A DNA stretch of 11,807 nucleotides, taken from Gemmatimonadota bacterium. GTDB lineage: Bacteria > 4572-55 > J002. Every line of letters begins with the position of its first letter. The stretch's first letter is position 1. The stretch is taken from assembly GCA_003697105.1 (NCBI GenBank), contig RFFQ01000058.1, positions 1 to 11,807 on the forward strand. Reading direction: 5' to 3'. A model generated the notes under the pieces. The model did not search any database, was not told where the DNA came from, and saw only the letters and a list, made by a program, of their open reading frames with translations. Positions 1 to 7,465 of this stretch are shown piece by piece. The translations under genes were made by a program, and so were the position numbers.

Positions 1-1
1 A

Positions 2-139
2 GGTAATGGAACAGGCCCTTCCGAAAACAATCCACGCGGTGATCCCACAGAATCTTGTGCTAAAAATAATGCTATTTTTCATCAGTTATTCAATTACCTG
101 TCTCAGCTTATAGGTAGCAACTTGGGTTATTTTAAATGA
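2..139 (+). CDS. Possible 3' end of an unidentified gene (partial, open at left edge)
   Basis: Frame 2 is open from the window edge for 45 codons and stops at TGA 137-139. The encoded tail ends in a hydrophobic, aromatic-rich stretch (NNAIFHQLFNYLSQ followed by LIGSNLGYFK). A terminator-like hairpin with a T-run follows about 35 bases after the stop, as expected at the end of a transcription unit. I do not recognise the family. The NNAIFHQL stretch faintly resembles the start of some IS4-type transposases, but that is only an impression. Frame 3 is also open over much of this stretch, so the call may be chance. Confidence 0.2.
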   Translation, partial: GNGTGPSENNPRGDPTESCAKNNAIFHQLFNYLSQLIGSNLGYFK

Positions 140-171
140 TTTAGGTATAGGACAGATACCCAATTTCCTTT

Positions 172-219
172 GAGACCCTAAGGTCTTGAAGACGCTAGCG
201 TCTTTTTGCCATCAAGACG
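172..219 (+). terminator. Tandem hairpins with T-run; terminator or attenuator ahead of importer operon
   Basis: Two small hairpins sit side by side. The first is GAGACC-CTAA-GGTCTT (172-187, outer pair G-U). The second is AAGACG-CTAG-CGTCTT (189-204), whose 3' arm runs into TTTTT at 203-207, the layout of a weak Rho-independent terminator. A second copy of AAGACG at 214-219 could instead pair with CGTCTT (199-204), and GTCTTGA (183-189) is complementary to TCAAGAC (212-218), so competing folds are possible. It may end an upstream gene or act as an attenuator in the importer leader. Stems of 6 bp are short for a strong terminator. Confidence 0.4.
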
Positions 220-324
220 TATACCCAACTCTTTCTTGTCCCTAACGAGGAAATCTACCACCAACTAATGAATTATGAGCAATATAGATGGTTAATAAGG
301 TACTGTCAACCCGTTAAAAAAGGC

Positions 325-353
325 TTGACTTTGCCAGAAATGAGCTATATCGT
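325..353 (+). promoter_or_regulatory. Candidate sigma70-type promoter for the importer operon
   Basis: TTGACT (325-330) is followed by a 17-base spacer and TATCGT (348-353), matching the consensus at 5 of 6 and 4 of 6 positions. Transcription would begin near 360, giving a leader of about 30 bases to the ATG at 391. This supports 391 as the start of the binding protein gene. A weaker alternative lies upstream: TTGGGT at 122-127, an 18-base spacer, and TATAGG at 146-151. That one would place the tandem hairpins inside the mRNA leader. Confidence 0.3.
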
Positions 354-390
354 CAGAAAAGTTACTTCACTCAATAAGAGCATTTCCAAA

Positions 391-1245
391 ATGAATCAGA
401 CCCGTATGAACTGGGTGGGGGCACTACTTCTCGTCGTGTTGGTGGGCGGCAGTATCGCTGCAGAAGCCCCCCAGCGAATCATATCCCTTGCGCCCAACAT
501 CACTGAAATTCTTTTCGCCTTGGAGATAGAAGACCGCGTTGTGGGAGTAACAGACTACTGCATCTATCCCCCCAAAGCGGCTCAAAAAGCGAGTATTGGC
601 GATTTATTCAATCCCAATATTGAGCAAATATTCGCACTCCAACCCGATCTGGTGATTGGATTACCGGCAAGTACACCCCTTCTTAACACACTTGAACTTC
701 AAGGTATACCGGTACTTACGGTTCATAATGAAACTATTGCAGATATTTTAGCATCCATTGAACGTATTGGCGATAAAACCGCTACTTCCACACGTGCTAC
801 GGCACTAATTGACTCTATCCGCCACCACATTGAACCCCACTCACCAACCCCCTCAACTCCAATTTCAGCCATGATAATCATCGGGCGGGACCCGGGGCAA
901 CTTACCGGGATATACGTTGCCGGTGGAAAGACCTTTCTAAGTGAATTATTGGTTCGGGCGGGCGGTCAAAATGCCTTTGCGGATATCAAAGGATATTATA
1001 ATGAAGCCTCGTTAGAAGCCATCATTCAACGGAACCCCCGCGTGATCATCGAACTTCGTCCCGCAGCAGAACAACCTCAAGAAGCAGAGCTACGAGCCAA
1101 CTGGCAACCGTTAGCCCCACAGTTACAAGCGGTGCCCCAACACCTGGTATTTATTTTTGGAGATTACCTGTTGATCCCCGGACCTCGCCTCCCTCAGATT
1201 TACCACGCGCTTCTACAAGCATTAGCACCGGTGTCAAATGAGTAA
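391..1245 (+). CDS. btuF: BtuF-like periplasmic substrate-binding protein of ABC importer
   Basis: This protein captures the ligand in the periplasm and delivers it to the permease encoded downstream. The 284-residue product starts with a Sec signal peptide: MNQTRMNW, then a hydrophobic core (ALLLVVLVGG) and a likely signal peptidase I site after SIAA or SIAAEA. No lipobox cysteine is present, so it should be soluble rather than a lipoprotein. The mature part opens with RIISLAPNITEILFAL, followed by VVGVTDYCIYPP and a QPDLVIGLP segment, the class III periplasmic binding fold (Peripla_BP_2) typical of BtuF. The frame is open back to an ATG at 268, but starting there adds 41 non-signal-like residues ahead of the hydrophobic core, so I prefer 391 (406 is also possible). 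The stop overlaps the ATPase start by 8 bases (ATGAGTAA). Cobalamin is the best guess for the ligand; an iron-siderophore or heme is possible. Confidence 0.8.
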   Translation: MNQTRMNWVGALLLVVLVGGSIAAEAPQRIISLAPNITEILFALEIEDRVVGVTDYCIYPPKAAQKASIGDLFNPNIEQIFALQPDLVIGLPASTPLLNTLELQGIPVLTVHNETIADILASIERIGDKTATSTRATALIDSIRHHIEPHSPTPSTPISAMIIIGRDPGQLTGIYVAGGKTFLSELLVRAGGQNAFADIKGYYNEASLEAIIQRNPRVIIELRPAAEQPQEAELRANWQPLAPQLQAVPQHLVFIFGDYLLIPGPRLPQIYHALLQALAPVSNE

Positions 1246-2047
1246 TACCCAATCGATCCTGACACTCCGTGATGTTTCGTACACTATCGAGGGACAACTC
1301 ATTTTATCATCGATCCATTGTGAAATTTACCCCCAAGAGTTTATCACCGTGATCGGTCCGAATGGTGCCGGAAAAAGCACCTTACTGAAACACTTAAACC
1401 GGTGGATCCCACATCAAACCGGTACAATTACTCTCCACCAAAAATCACTCCGGGCGTATTCCCCCAAAGCAATAGCCAAAGAAATCGCCTATGTCCCTCA
1501 AACTTACGCGGGTACCCTATCATTTACTGTAGAAGAATTTGTCAGTATGGGGCGTTATGCCCATTTAGACCCTTTAAGGTCTGTGGGAAAATCTGACATT
1601 ACCGCCATATATCCCATTTTGGAAACTACCCATTTGATCCCTTTCCGAAAACGAATCCTCAAAACACTGAGTGGTGGAGAACGGCAACGCGTATTTATTG
1701 CAGCAGCACTCGCGCAACAGGCTCAACTGGTGTTGCTTGATGAACCAACCTCATTTTTAGACCCCAAACACCGGATTGAAATTTATCAGTTGCTTAAAAC
1801 GATCAATGAAACTCAGAAAACAACCCTAATCATTGTCACCCACGACCTCAATTTTGCGCTACAATTTAGCGACCGAACAATGGCGCTTAAAAGCGGTCAA
1901 ATCCTGAAGTTCGATAAACCGGATTACTTAACAGCAGATTCGGCACTCAGCGCCATATTTGATGCCCCTTTTGACATCATAAACAGCGCCCAGAACACCC
2001 GATCTGCCATCATACCCCGCTATTATGTACCCGAAACCAAAAACTAA
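1238..2047 (+). CDS. btuD: BtuD/FecE-like ABC transporter ATPase
   Basis: This 269-residue protein is the cytoplasmic nucleotide-binding subunit that powers the importer by ATP hydrolysis. All ABC motifs are present in order: Walker A GPNGAGKST (40-48), Q-loop glutamine in VPQ (88), signature LSGGERQR (144-151), Walker B LVLLDE (164-169), D-loop FLDP and switch histidine in VTHD (202). The MGRY segment after the Q-loop is typical of the FecE/BtuD/HmuV group. The length is ordinary for the family. Its ATG overlaps the binding protein stop by 8 bases and no good Shine-Dalgarno precedes it, which points to translational coupling. The last 23 bases overlap the permease gene. Catalytically it looks intact; only the transported substrate is uncertain. 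Confidence 0.88.
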   Translation: MSNTQSILTLRDVSYTIEGQLILSSIHCEIYPQEFITVIGPNGAGKSTLLKHLNRWIPHQTGTITLHQKSLRAYSPKAIAKEIAYVPQTYAGTLSFTVEEFVSMGRYAHLDPLRSVGKSDITAIYPILETTHLIPFRKRILKTLSGGERQRVFIAAALAQQAQLVLLDEPTSFLDPKHRIEIYQLLKTINETQKTTLIIVTHDLNFALQFSDRTMALKSGQILKFDKPDYLTADSALSAIFDAPFDIINSAQNTRSAIIPRYYVPETKN

Positions 2048-3017
2048 GTTTATTACGCTGCTTTCCTGCCTTGCTCTGGCAGTTGCTCTCGGCTTACCCT
2101 TCATCGGGACTCAGGCCGTCTCTTGGCACGATCTAATTGGGAATAGCCGGTCAACGAGCTATTTTATTTTTTGGAATCTTCGTTTCCCGCGAGTCATGCT
2201 CGCGATGACCACCGGCGGCATTTTAGCGGCGGCAGGAGTGGCATTCCAAGCACTATTTCGGAACCCGTTAGCGACGCCTTACACATTGGGAGTGAGTAGT
2301 GGTGCGGCATTTGGCGCCGCTCTGACGATAAAATTAGGCATCACGATGTCTCTAATGGGTATTTCGGGGGTTTCCCTCGGCGCCTTTAGCGGAGCACTCC
2401 TCGTCGTACTGATCATTTACAGTTTTACCCAGATTCGGAATGATTTTTCAACCTCGACGATGCTTTTGGCAGGAGTCGCCATGAGTATCTTTTTCTCCTC
2501 ACTGATTCTACTCCTCCAATTTTTAGCCGATTTTACCCAAACCGTTCAGATTGTGCGGTGGTTAATGGGCAGTTTAGCAGTGATCGGATACCAACCCCTC
2601 GTCTCGATTTTACCCCTCGGATTGATCGGGTTAATTACCCTCTTTTGGCTGCGAATGGATATGAATATGATGCTGATGGGAGAAGAACTTGCCGCCAGCC
2701 GGGGAGTTCATGTCAACCGGACAAAGCTGTTGATCTTTCTGAGCGTTTCCCTCATGACCAGCGCGGTGGTCTCCGTTTGTGGTCCCATTGGATTTATCGG
2801 ATTGATCATTCCCCATGCGGTGCGCCGGTTTGTTGGGATCGACCATTTTATCTTACTGCCAAGTAGTATACTTGTGGGAGCAATCTTTCTGGCGCTGAGT
2901 GATACGCTCGCCCGAATGATGATCGCGCCCACCGAAATCCCCGTAGGTGTCATTACTGCTCTGGTGGGAGGTCCCTTTTTCTTATGGATTCTATTACGTA
3001 AAGATTTAGAGATGTAA
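2025..3017 (+). CDS. btuC: BtuC/FecCD-family ABC transporter permease
   Basis: This is the inner-membrane subunit that forms the translocation path, expected to work as a dimer with about ten helices per chain. The 330-residue product is strongly hydrophobic and carries the FecCD hallmarks. LRFPRVMLAMTTGG (52-65) and QALFRNPLATPYTLGVSSGA (75-94) lie in the N-terminal third. The C-terminal half holds GPIGFIGLIIPH, the region that contacts the ATPase in BtuC, and later PTEIPVGVITALVGGPFF. The ATG lies inside the end of the ATPase gene (23-base overlap) with no clear ribosome site, consistent with coupling; no other start would keep the first helix. It is the last gene of the operon, 6 bases from the A-run of the convergent terminator. 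The gene order F-D-C differs from some btu clusters. Confidence 0.87.
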   Translation: MYPKPKTKFITLLSCLALAVALGLPFIGTQAVSWHDLIGNSRSTSYFIFWNLRFPRVMLAMTTGGILAAAGVAFQALFRNPLATPYTLGVSSGAAFGAALTIKLGITMSLMGISGVSLGAFSGALLVVLIIYSFTQIRNDFSTSTMLLAGVAMSIFFSSLILLLQFLADFTQTVQIVRWLMGSLAVIGYQPLVSILPLGLIGLITLFWLRMDMNMMLMGEELAASRGVHVNRTKLLIFLSVSLMTSAVVSVCGPIGFIGLIIPHAVRRFVGIDHFILLPSSILVGAIFLALSDTLARMMIAPTEIPVGVITALVGGPFFLWILLRKDLEM

Positions 3018-3023
3018 ACCCAC

Positions 3024-3056
3024 AAAAAAAGCACAGGATGGATTATCCTGTGCTTT
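3024..3056. terminator. Bidirectional intrinsic terminator between convergent operons
   Basis: GCACAGGAT (3031-3039) pairs perfectly with ATCCTGTGC (3045-3053) around a 5-base loop, and AAA/TTT flanks extend the stem to 12 bp. Read on the minus strand the hairpin is followed by seven T residues, making a strong terminator for the ribosomal/gcvPB operon. On the plus strand only three T residues follow, so it is weaker for the importer operon. Confidence 0.9.
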
Positions 3057-3082
3057 CGTAGGCATATGAATCGAGAGATAAC

Positions 3083-4540
3083 CTAAGACTCAAATTGATA
3101 TTTCAGTATGGGTTTTCGAGCGGCGGTTGCTTCATCCAATCGGGTCACCGGTGTATGTTGTGGCGCCTGACGTACTACTTCTGGTTCCGTAGCCGCCATT
3201 TTAGCAATCTGGATGAGGGCATCAGCGAATGTATCCAGCGTCTCTTTAGTTGTCGTTTCCGTAGGTTCGATCATCAAACATTCATGGACAATCAATGGGA
3301 AATAAATAGTCGGCGCATGGTAGCCCTTATCTAACAAAGCTTTGGCAATATCCAAAGCTCGGACACCTTGTTTTGCCTGCCGGTCTGCCGAGAGCACAAA
3401 TTCATGCTGGCAATGCCTTGGAAACGGAACATCAAAATAAGGCTCTAACTTTTTCATCAAATAGTTTGCATTTAGGATCGCCGTTTCACTGACATTCCGC
3501 AAACCCTTGGGACCCATCATACGGATATAAGTATATGCCCGCACAAACATACCAAAATTACCATAAAAGCTATGCACTTTCCCAATGGATTTGGGGCGGT
3601 CATAATCAAATGCAAAAGAACCATCCTCCTTTTTCGCTACCGTCGGTGTGGGCAAATACGGGATTAGTTCTTTTCGTACACCGACAGGACCCGATCCAGG
3701 ACCCCCACCACCATGCGGTGTGGTGAATGTCTTATGCAAATTAAAATGGACGACATCAAAACCCATATCCCCCGGGCGGGTAATACCCAAAAGGGCATTC
3801 AGATTTGCGCCATCCATATATAACAGCGCATCGACCTCGTGCAACATCCGCGACATCTCAGTAATTTGAGACTCAAAAATACCCAGCGTGTTTGGATTTG
3901 TCAGCATAATCCCCGCCGTATCCGAGTCAACCAACCGGCGCAGCATCTCCAAATCAACTTCACCTGCCTCCGTAGAGCGCACTTCAACGGTTTTGAAGCC
4001 TGCTAATGCGGCACTTGCCGGATTAGTCCCATGTGCCGCATCGGGAACGATAATTTTTGAGGGTGAACGCCCTCGATCCCGATGATACGCCCGCATCATC
4101 ATTAAACCGGTGTATTCACCCTGAGCACCGGCGGCGGGTTCAAGAGTCACCGCATCCATCCCAGAGATTTCTGCGAGAAGCTCCGACAGCTCGTACATTA
4201 ATTGTAGAGCACCTTGGGCGGTGCATTCATCTTGAAAAGGATGAATTCCCGAAAATCCGTCTAAACGACTCATATCTTCATTGACCTTAGGGTTGTACTT
4301 CATCGTACACGATCCAAGCGGATAAAACCCTTTATCAATATGATAATTAAGTGTTGATAGGCGGACAAAGTGGCGCACGACTTCCCCTTCGCTAACTTCT
4401 GGGAAACGGTAATCACTCTGCCGTTGCTGTTCCAAAGGCAAAACATCGGTTAGCGACTGGACCGGGACATCCAAAGGAGGCAAGCTATAGCCCTTTCGAC
4501 CCGGACGACTCATCTCAAAAATGGTATTTTCGAGGTACAT
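3083..4540 (-). CDS. gcvPB: Glycine dehydrogenase (decarboxylating) subunit 2, P-protein beta chain
   Basis: This is the PLP-bearing subunit of the split P-protein of the glycine cleavage system, which decarboxylates glycine and passes the aminomethyl group to the lipoylated H-protein. The 485-residue length is typical for subunit 2. Visible hallmarks are GSCTMKYNP (76-84), [13 protein letters not shown] (133-145), [15 protein letters not shown] (168-182), [10 protein letters not shown] (243-252) and the PLP-lysine segment [19 protein letters not shown] with Lys at about 270. A GGAG Shine-Dalgarno lies 5 bases before the ATG. It follows rplI by only 21 bases and is probably the last gene of the ribosomal operon. 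The partner subunit gene gcvPA, usually directly upstream, is absent here, so it must be elsewhere for a working enzyme. Confidence 0.93.
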   Translation of the reverse strand: MYLENTIFEMSRPGRKGYSLPPLDVPVQSLTDVLPLEQQRQSDYRFPEVSEGEVVRHFVRLSTLNYHIDKGFYPLGSCTMKYNPKVNEDMSRLDGFSGIHPFQDECTAQGALQLMYELSELLAEISGMDAVTLEPAAGAQGEYTGLMMMRAYHRDRGRSPSKIIVPDAAHGTNPASAALAGFKTVEVRSTEAGEVDLEMLRRLVDSDTAGIMLTNPNTLGIFESQITEMSRMLHEVDALLYMDGANLNALLGITRPGDMGFDVVHFNLHKTFTTPHGGGGPGSGPVGVRKELIPYLPTPTVAKKEDGSFAFDYDRPKSIGKVHSFYGNFGMFVRAYTYIRMMGPKGLRNVSETAILNANYLMKKLEPYFDVPFPRHCQHEFVLSADRQAKQGVRALDIAKALLDKGYHAPTIYFPLIVHECLMIEPTETTTKETLDTFADALIQIAKMAATEPEVVRQAPQHTPVTRLDEATAARKPILKYQFES

Positions 4541-4561
4541 ATTTGCTCCACAAAGGGAATG

Positions 4562-5005
4562 TTATGCTTTAACCACCCACACTTTAACTTTCGCTTCCAC
4601 TTCAGGATGAAGTTTGATCGGTATCACATACACACCCAACGCTTTCAACGGTTCATCCAGTTGAATTTTACGGCGATCAATGTCGATCCCTTGCGCTTTT
4701 AGCAGATTCGCAATATCCGCAGACGTAACCGAACCAAACAGCTTATCATCTTCACCGGCTTGAACGGCGGCGGTACACGACACATCTTCTAACTTATGCG
4801 CCAATTTTTCAGCTTCATGTTTTAATTTATCTTGGCGCAGTTTCGCTTGGGATTCCAAATGTTCAAAATAGCGCTGGTTGGACGGTGTATTTTTAACGGC
4901 TAATTTTTTCGGGAACAGATAATTCCGCGCGTAACCATCCGCAACACGCGTCACGTCACCTTTTGTTCCCAGACGTGCAACGTCTTCTAAGAGGATAATC
5001 TCCAT
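4562..5005 (-). CDS. rplI: Large ribosomal subunit protein bL9
   Basis: This 147-residue product has the full two-domain bL9 layout. The N-terminal 23S rRNA-binding domain starts MEIILLEDVARLGTKGDVTRV and contains DGYARNYLFPKKLA. A long charged connecting helix follows (about 45-75, rich in Lys, Glu and Gln). The C-terminal domain holds KLFGSVTSADIANLL, IDRRKI and a final LHPEVEAKVKVWVV strand. Length is ordinary. A strong AGGAGG Shine-Dalgarno (5010-5015) sits 4 bases before the ATG. It follows rpsR after a 61-base gap, the conserved rpsR-rplI order, and is followed by gcvPB. The usual rpsF and ssb partners are missing from this cluster. Confidence 0.97.
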   Translation of the reverse strand: MEIILLEDVARLGTKGDVTRVADGYARNYLFPKKLAVKNTPSNQRYFEHLESQAKLRQDKLKHEAEKLAHKLEDVSCTAAVQAGEDDKLFGSVTSADIANLLKAQGIDIDRRKIQLDEPLKALGVYVIPIKLHPEVEAKVKVWVVKA

Positions 5006-5066
5006 CTAAACCTCCTCAGCGTGATAACAACATCTTGATTAATATCCAACCGTCGTCACAACGGTG

Positions 5067-5336
5067 TTACTTCGGCTGGTCTGTAGCGTAAGGTAATAAT
5101 GCCATGAAACGCGCCCGTTTTACCGCTCGCGTCAATTCACGTTGATAATACGCACAGGTTCCCGTTACTCGCCGCGGAATAATCTTCCCCCGGTCGGTGA
5201 TAAACCGACGCAGAAACTTTTCATCTTTATAATCAAGAAGTTTCGTTCCGTTATTTCGCTTACACTTATAACCCTCTTTACAGAATTTGCAGACTTTCCG
5301 CCGCCGAGGATTATACAATTTACGCTTTCTAGCCAC
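5067..5336 (-). CDS. rpsR: Small ribosomal subunit protein bS18, four-cysteine form
   Basis: This 89-residue basic protein of the 30S platform is recognised by [35 protein letters not shown] and [14 protein letters not shown]. It starts with GTG, preceded by GGAGG at 5-base spacing. Four cysteines are present (16, 19, 25 and 61), the pattern of the zinc-binding C+ form of bS18; two of them are in CKFC. The stretch between Cys19 and the LDYKD motif is a few residues longer than usual. It lies 25 bases after tsf, which is not its common neighbour, and precedes rplI, which is. Confidence 0.97.
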   Translation of the reverse strand: MARKRKLYNPRRRKVCKFCKEGYKCKRNNGTKLLDYKDEKFLRRFITDRGKIIPRRVTGTCAYYQRELTRAVKRARFMALLPYATDQPK

Positions 5337-5361
5337 TCAAACCTCCATCACCATTTAAGCC

Positions 5362-5967
5362 TTAGGATGTTAAATCTTCACCAAGTTGAAACCGGACAAA
5401 ACGACGCACCACAATATTTTCACCCAAAGACGCCATCGCATCGGTGATCATCTCTTGCACGGTCTGATCTGGATTTTTAACAAAGGGTTGCTCCAACAAA
5501 CAAATTTGCGAATAATATTTTTCAATTTTGCCGTTTACAATTTTATCAATAATGTGTTCCGGCTTGCCTTCTTCACGCATTTGAGCGGCATAAATTTCGC
5601 GTTCTTTTGCGATAATCTCTTCAGGGACATCTTCCCGAGACACCGCTACGGGCTGTGAAGCGGCAATATGCATCGCTAAATCTTTTGCTAATGTTTTGAA
5701 GTCATCGGTACGGGCTACAAAATCGGTTTCACAATTGACTTCGACCAACACGCCAATTTTACCGCCCATGTGGATATAATGCCCCACCATACCTTCATTA
5801 GCGGAACGTTCCGCCCGTTTTGCGGCTTTTGCCATACCTTTTTTTCGCAAGAATTCAATGGCTTCTTCTACATTGCCATTCGCTTCAATGAGCGCTTTTT
5901 TACAGTCCATCATCCCCACGCCGGTTTTTTCACGCAGTTCGCGGACTTGTGCTGCAGTAACAGACAT
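5362..5967 (-). CDS. tsf: Elongation factor Ts (short form)
   Basis: This is the guanine nucleotide exchange factor that recycles EF-Tu after GTP hydrolysis. The N-terminal UBA-like domain is at about 1-55 (VRELREKTGVGMMDCKKAL, with GNVEEAIEFLRKKG). The EF-Tu contact motif TDFVAR is at 81-86, preceded by LVEVNCE. At 201 residues it is much shorter than the E. coli protein (about 283) and resembles the compact Thermus-type EF-Ts with a single core subdomain. The C-terminal module IIDKIVNGKIEKYYSQICLL and QPFVKN is present, so the gene is complete and not truncated. AAGGAG lies 11 bases before the ATG. It follows rpsB by 40 bases, the usual order. Confidence 0.96.
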   Translation of the reverse strand: MSVTAAQVRELREKTGVGMMDCKKALIEANGNVEEAIEFLRKKGMAKAAKRAERSANEGMVGHYIHMGGKIGVLVEVNCETDFVARTDDFKTLAKDLAMHIAASQPVAVSREDVPEEIIAKEREIYAAQMREEGKPEHIIDKIVNGKIEKYYSQICLLEQPFVKNPDQTVQEMITDAMASLGENIVVRRFVRFQLGEDLTS

Positions 5968-6007
5968 AAGAATAAATTCTCCTTAAACAAAAACAGGTGT
6001 TATCAGA

Positions 6008-6925
6008 TCAATCAGTTTTTTCTGAAGCCGGCGTTCGACGGCTCGAACGACGTTTATCTAAGACCTTCCGTTCCCGGCGTTCCTTACCCCGTTCATCTTC
6101 GCGGGAACGGCGGCGACGGCGATGTTCTTTTCGCCGCAATTCACCTTCCTCGGTCATCTCAACTTCTTCTACCTCATATTTGGCTTTCATTTCTTCTTGT
6201 TGACGTTCTTCCTCCCGAGCTTCCTCGCGAATTTTTGTCAACCGGTCTTTACCTTCGATTACGGCATCGGCAATGGTTCGGGCATACAACTGAATGGCTC
6301 GAATCGCATCATCATTGCCGGGGATCACATGATCCACATCATCCGGGTCGCAATTCGTATCGACGACGGCGATAACCGGAATACCCAATTTGGAAGCTTC
6401 GGCAACAGCAATATGCTCTTTCCGAACGTCAATCACAAAAACGAGGCTCGGTAATTGGCTTAAATTCCGAATCCCGTCCAATACAGATGATAATTTCTCT
6501 CGTTTTTTCTCTAGGCGAAGAACTTCCTTTTTCTTCAAAATGTCATAGGTGCCATCTTCTTTCATCTGTTCAATCTCACGGAGCCGGCGAACACTCTTTT
6601 TAATGGTTTGGAAATTCGTGAGCGTACCACCGAGCCACCGCTCTGTAACATAGTACATCCCGCAACGTTGCGCTTCTGCGAAAACAGTCTCTCGAGCTTG
6701 CTTTTTGGTACCCACAAACAGGACGGTACCGCCTTTAGAAACACTCTCTTGTACCAGATTATAAGCGTCCTCTAAGGCTTTCAGTGTTTTTTGCAGATCG
6801 ATAATATAGATTCCGTTACGTTCGGCAAAAATGTACTTTTTCATTTTGGGATTCCACTTCCGGGTTTGGTGTCCGAAGTGAATCCCCGCTTCCAGCAGAT
6901 CTCTCATCTGTACATTAAACGGCAT
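6008..6925 (-). CDS. rpsB: Small ribosomal subunit protein uS2 with charged C-terminal tail
   Basis: This 30S head/platform protein is clear from [48 protein letters not shown] and the later [23 protein letters not shown]. The family core ends near residue 230. The product continues for about 70 more residues of extremely charged sequence: first Glu/Arg-rich helix-like sequence (about 232-265), then Arg-rich sequence including a run of five Arg near 269. E. coli uS2 has 241 residues against 305 here. GGAGG precedes the ATG at about 10 bases. A 123-base gap after rpsI can form hairpins and may be an autoregulatory leader. tsf follows. Confidence 0.97.
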   Translation of the reverse strand: MPFNVQMRDLLEAGIHFGHQTRKWNPKMKKYIFAERNGIYIIDLQKTLKALEDAYNLVQESVSKGGTVLFVGTKKQARETVFAEAQRCGMYYVTERWLGGTLTNFQTIKKSVRRLREIEQMKEDGTYDILKKKEVLRLEKKREKLSSVLDGIRNLSQLPSLVFVIDVRKEHIAVAEASKLGIPVIAVVDTNCDPDDVDHVIPGNDDAIRAIQLYARTIADAVIEGKDRLTKIREEAREEERQQEEMKAKYEVEEVEMTEEGELRRKEHRRRRRSREDERGKERRERKVLDKRRSSRRTPASEKTD

Positions 6926-7048
6926 TCGTAATCAAACCTCCATCAAACAGGGTTCATCGCAACGCACCCTCATTTTCTCGATAAAATCCGAATACCGGAC
7001 ACCCCATCGAAAATCAGGTACGTGTGAAATAAAATAAAAAACCATAGA
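6926..7048 (-). promoter_or_regulatory. Candidate structured leader of rpsB
   Basis: This is the longest gap within the ribosomal operon (123 bases). On the minus strand TCGAT and ATCGA (7006-7010 with 6978-6982) can enclose an inner hairpin TCCG/CGGA (6996-6999 with 6987-6990). Closer to the start codon AGGGT and ACCCT (6966-6970 with 6949-6953) form a second stem with a 12-base loop just before the Shine-Dalgarno. Many bacteria control rpsB through an RNA leader that binds uS2, so an autoregulatory element is plausible. No family was matched, and no convincing promoter is visible here. Confidence 0.35.
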
Positions 7049-7444
7049 TTAACGTTTAGAGAATTGGAAACGCTTCCGGGCACGAGGCTGACCGTATTTT
7101 TTCCGTTCTTTCATGCGCGGATCGCGGGTCAGAAAACCCGCCGCTTTCAGCGGGGGGCGTAGAGACGGGTCCATTTCCGAGAGCGCCCGGGAAATACCGT
7201 GACGAACCGCACCTGCTTGCCCGGATTTGCCACCCCCGTGGACCCGGGCAATAATATCAACCTTGTCTGATACGGAAACCAACTCCATTGGCTGTTCCAC
7301 CAGCATCACCAACGTTTCCCGTTGAAAATAATCCAGTAAGGACACACCATTTACAATCTTCTTGCCGGTACCCGGCATAACTCTAACACGTGCTACCGAC
7401 GTTTTCCGACGACCCGTAGCCATATAAACGGCTTTCTCAGCCAC
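7049..7444 (-). CDS. rpsI: Small ribosomal subunit protein uS9
   Basis: This 30S protein ends in the characteristic RKRFQFSKR tail, which reaches the P-site tRNA. Other hallmarks are [14 protein letters not shown] near the start, [21 protein letters not shown] in the middle and [17 protein letters not shown] near the end. A GTG at 7450 is in frame, but GGAGGT (7451-7456) directly abuts it, leaving no spacing. The GTG at 7444 has a proper 6-base spacing, giving a 131-residue product starting [14 protein letters not shown]. An ATG at 7423 is also in frame but too far from the ribosome site. It follows rplM, the near-universal order. Confidence 0.96.
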   Translation of the reverse strand: MAEKAVYMATGRRKTSVARVRVMPGTGKKIVNGVSLLDYFQRETLVMLVEQPMELVSVSDKVDIIARVHGGGKSGQAGAVRHGISRALSEMDPSLRPPLKAAGFLTRDPRMKERKKYGQPRARKRFQFSKR

Positions 7445-7450
7445 AATCAC

Positions 7451-7456
7451 ACCTCC
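7451..7456 (-). promoter_or_regulatory. Ribosome binding site deciding the rpsI start
   Basis: GGAGGT on the minus strand touches the GTG at 7450 and lies 6 bases before the GTG at 7444, favouring the latter as the rpsI start. Confidence 0.75.
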
Positions 7457-7465
7457 ACAACTTGA

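Noticed and set aside
62-79. A/T-rich inverted repeat AAAAATA-ATGC-TATTTTT
   Set aside because: The stem is all A/T and lies inside a possible reading frame; chance is a sufficient explanation.
1-82. Minus-strand open frame starting at 82 and running off the left edge
   Set aside because: It has no Shine-Dalgarno at proper distance, overlaps another open frame and is only 27 codons long, so it cannot be supported.
268-390. Longer start of the binding protein at ATG 268 (or 340)
   Set aside because: It would put 41 (or 17) residues without signal character before an otherwise standard signal peptide, and a promoter-like sequence lies within that stretch.
5006-5066. ACCGT/ACGGT hairpin between rpsR and rplI as a terminator
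   Set aside because: The stem is only 5 bp and no T-run follows on the minus strand, so termination is unlikely.
5770-6375. Long plus-strand open frame across tsf and rpsB
   Set aside because: It is the antisense shadow of two certain ribosomal operon genes, with no ribosome site or recognisable protein features.
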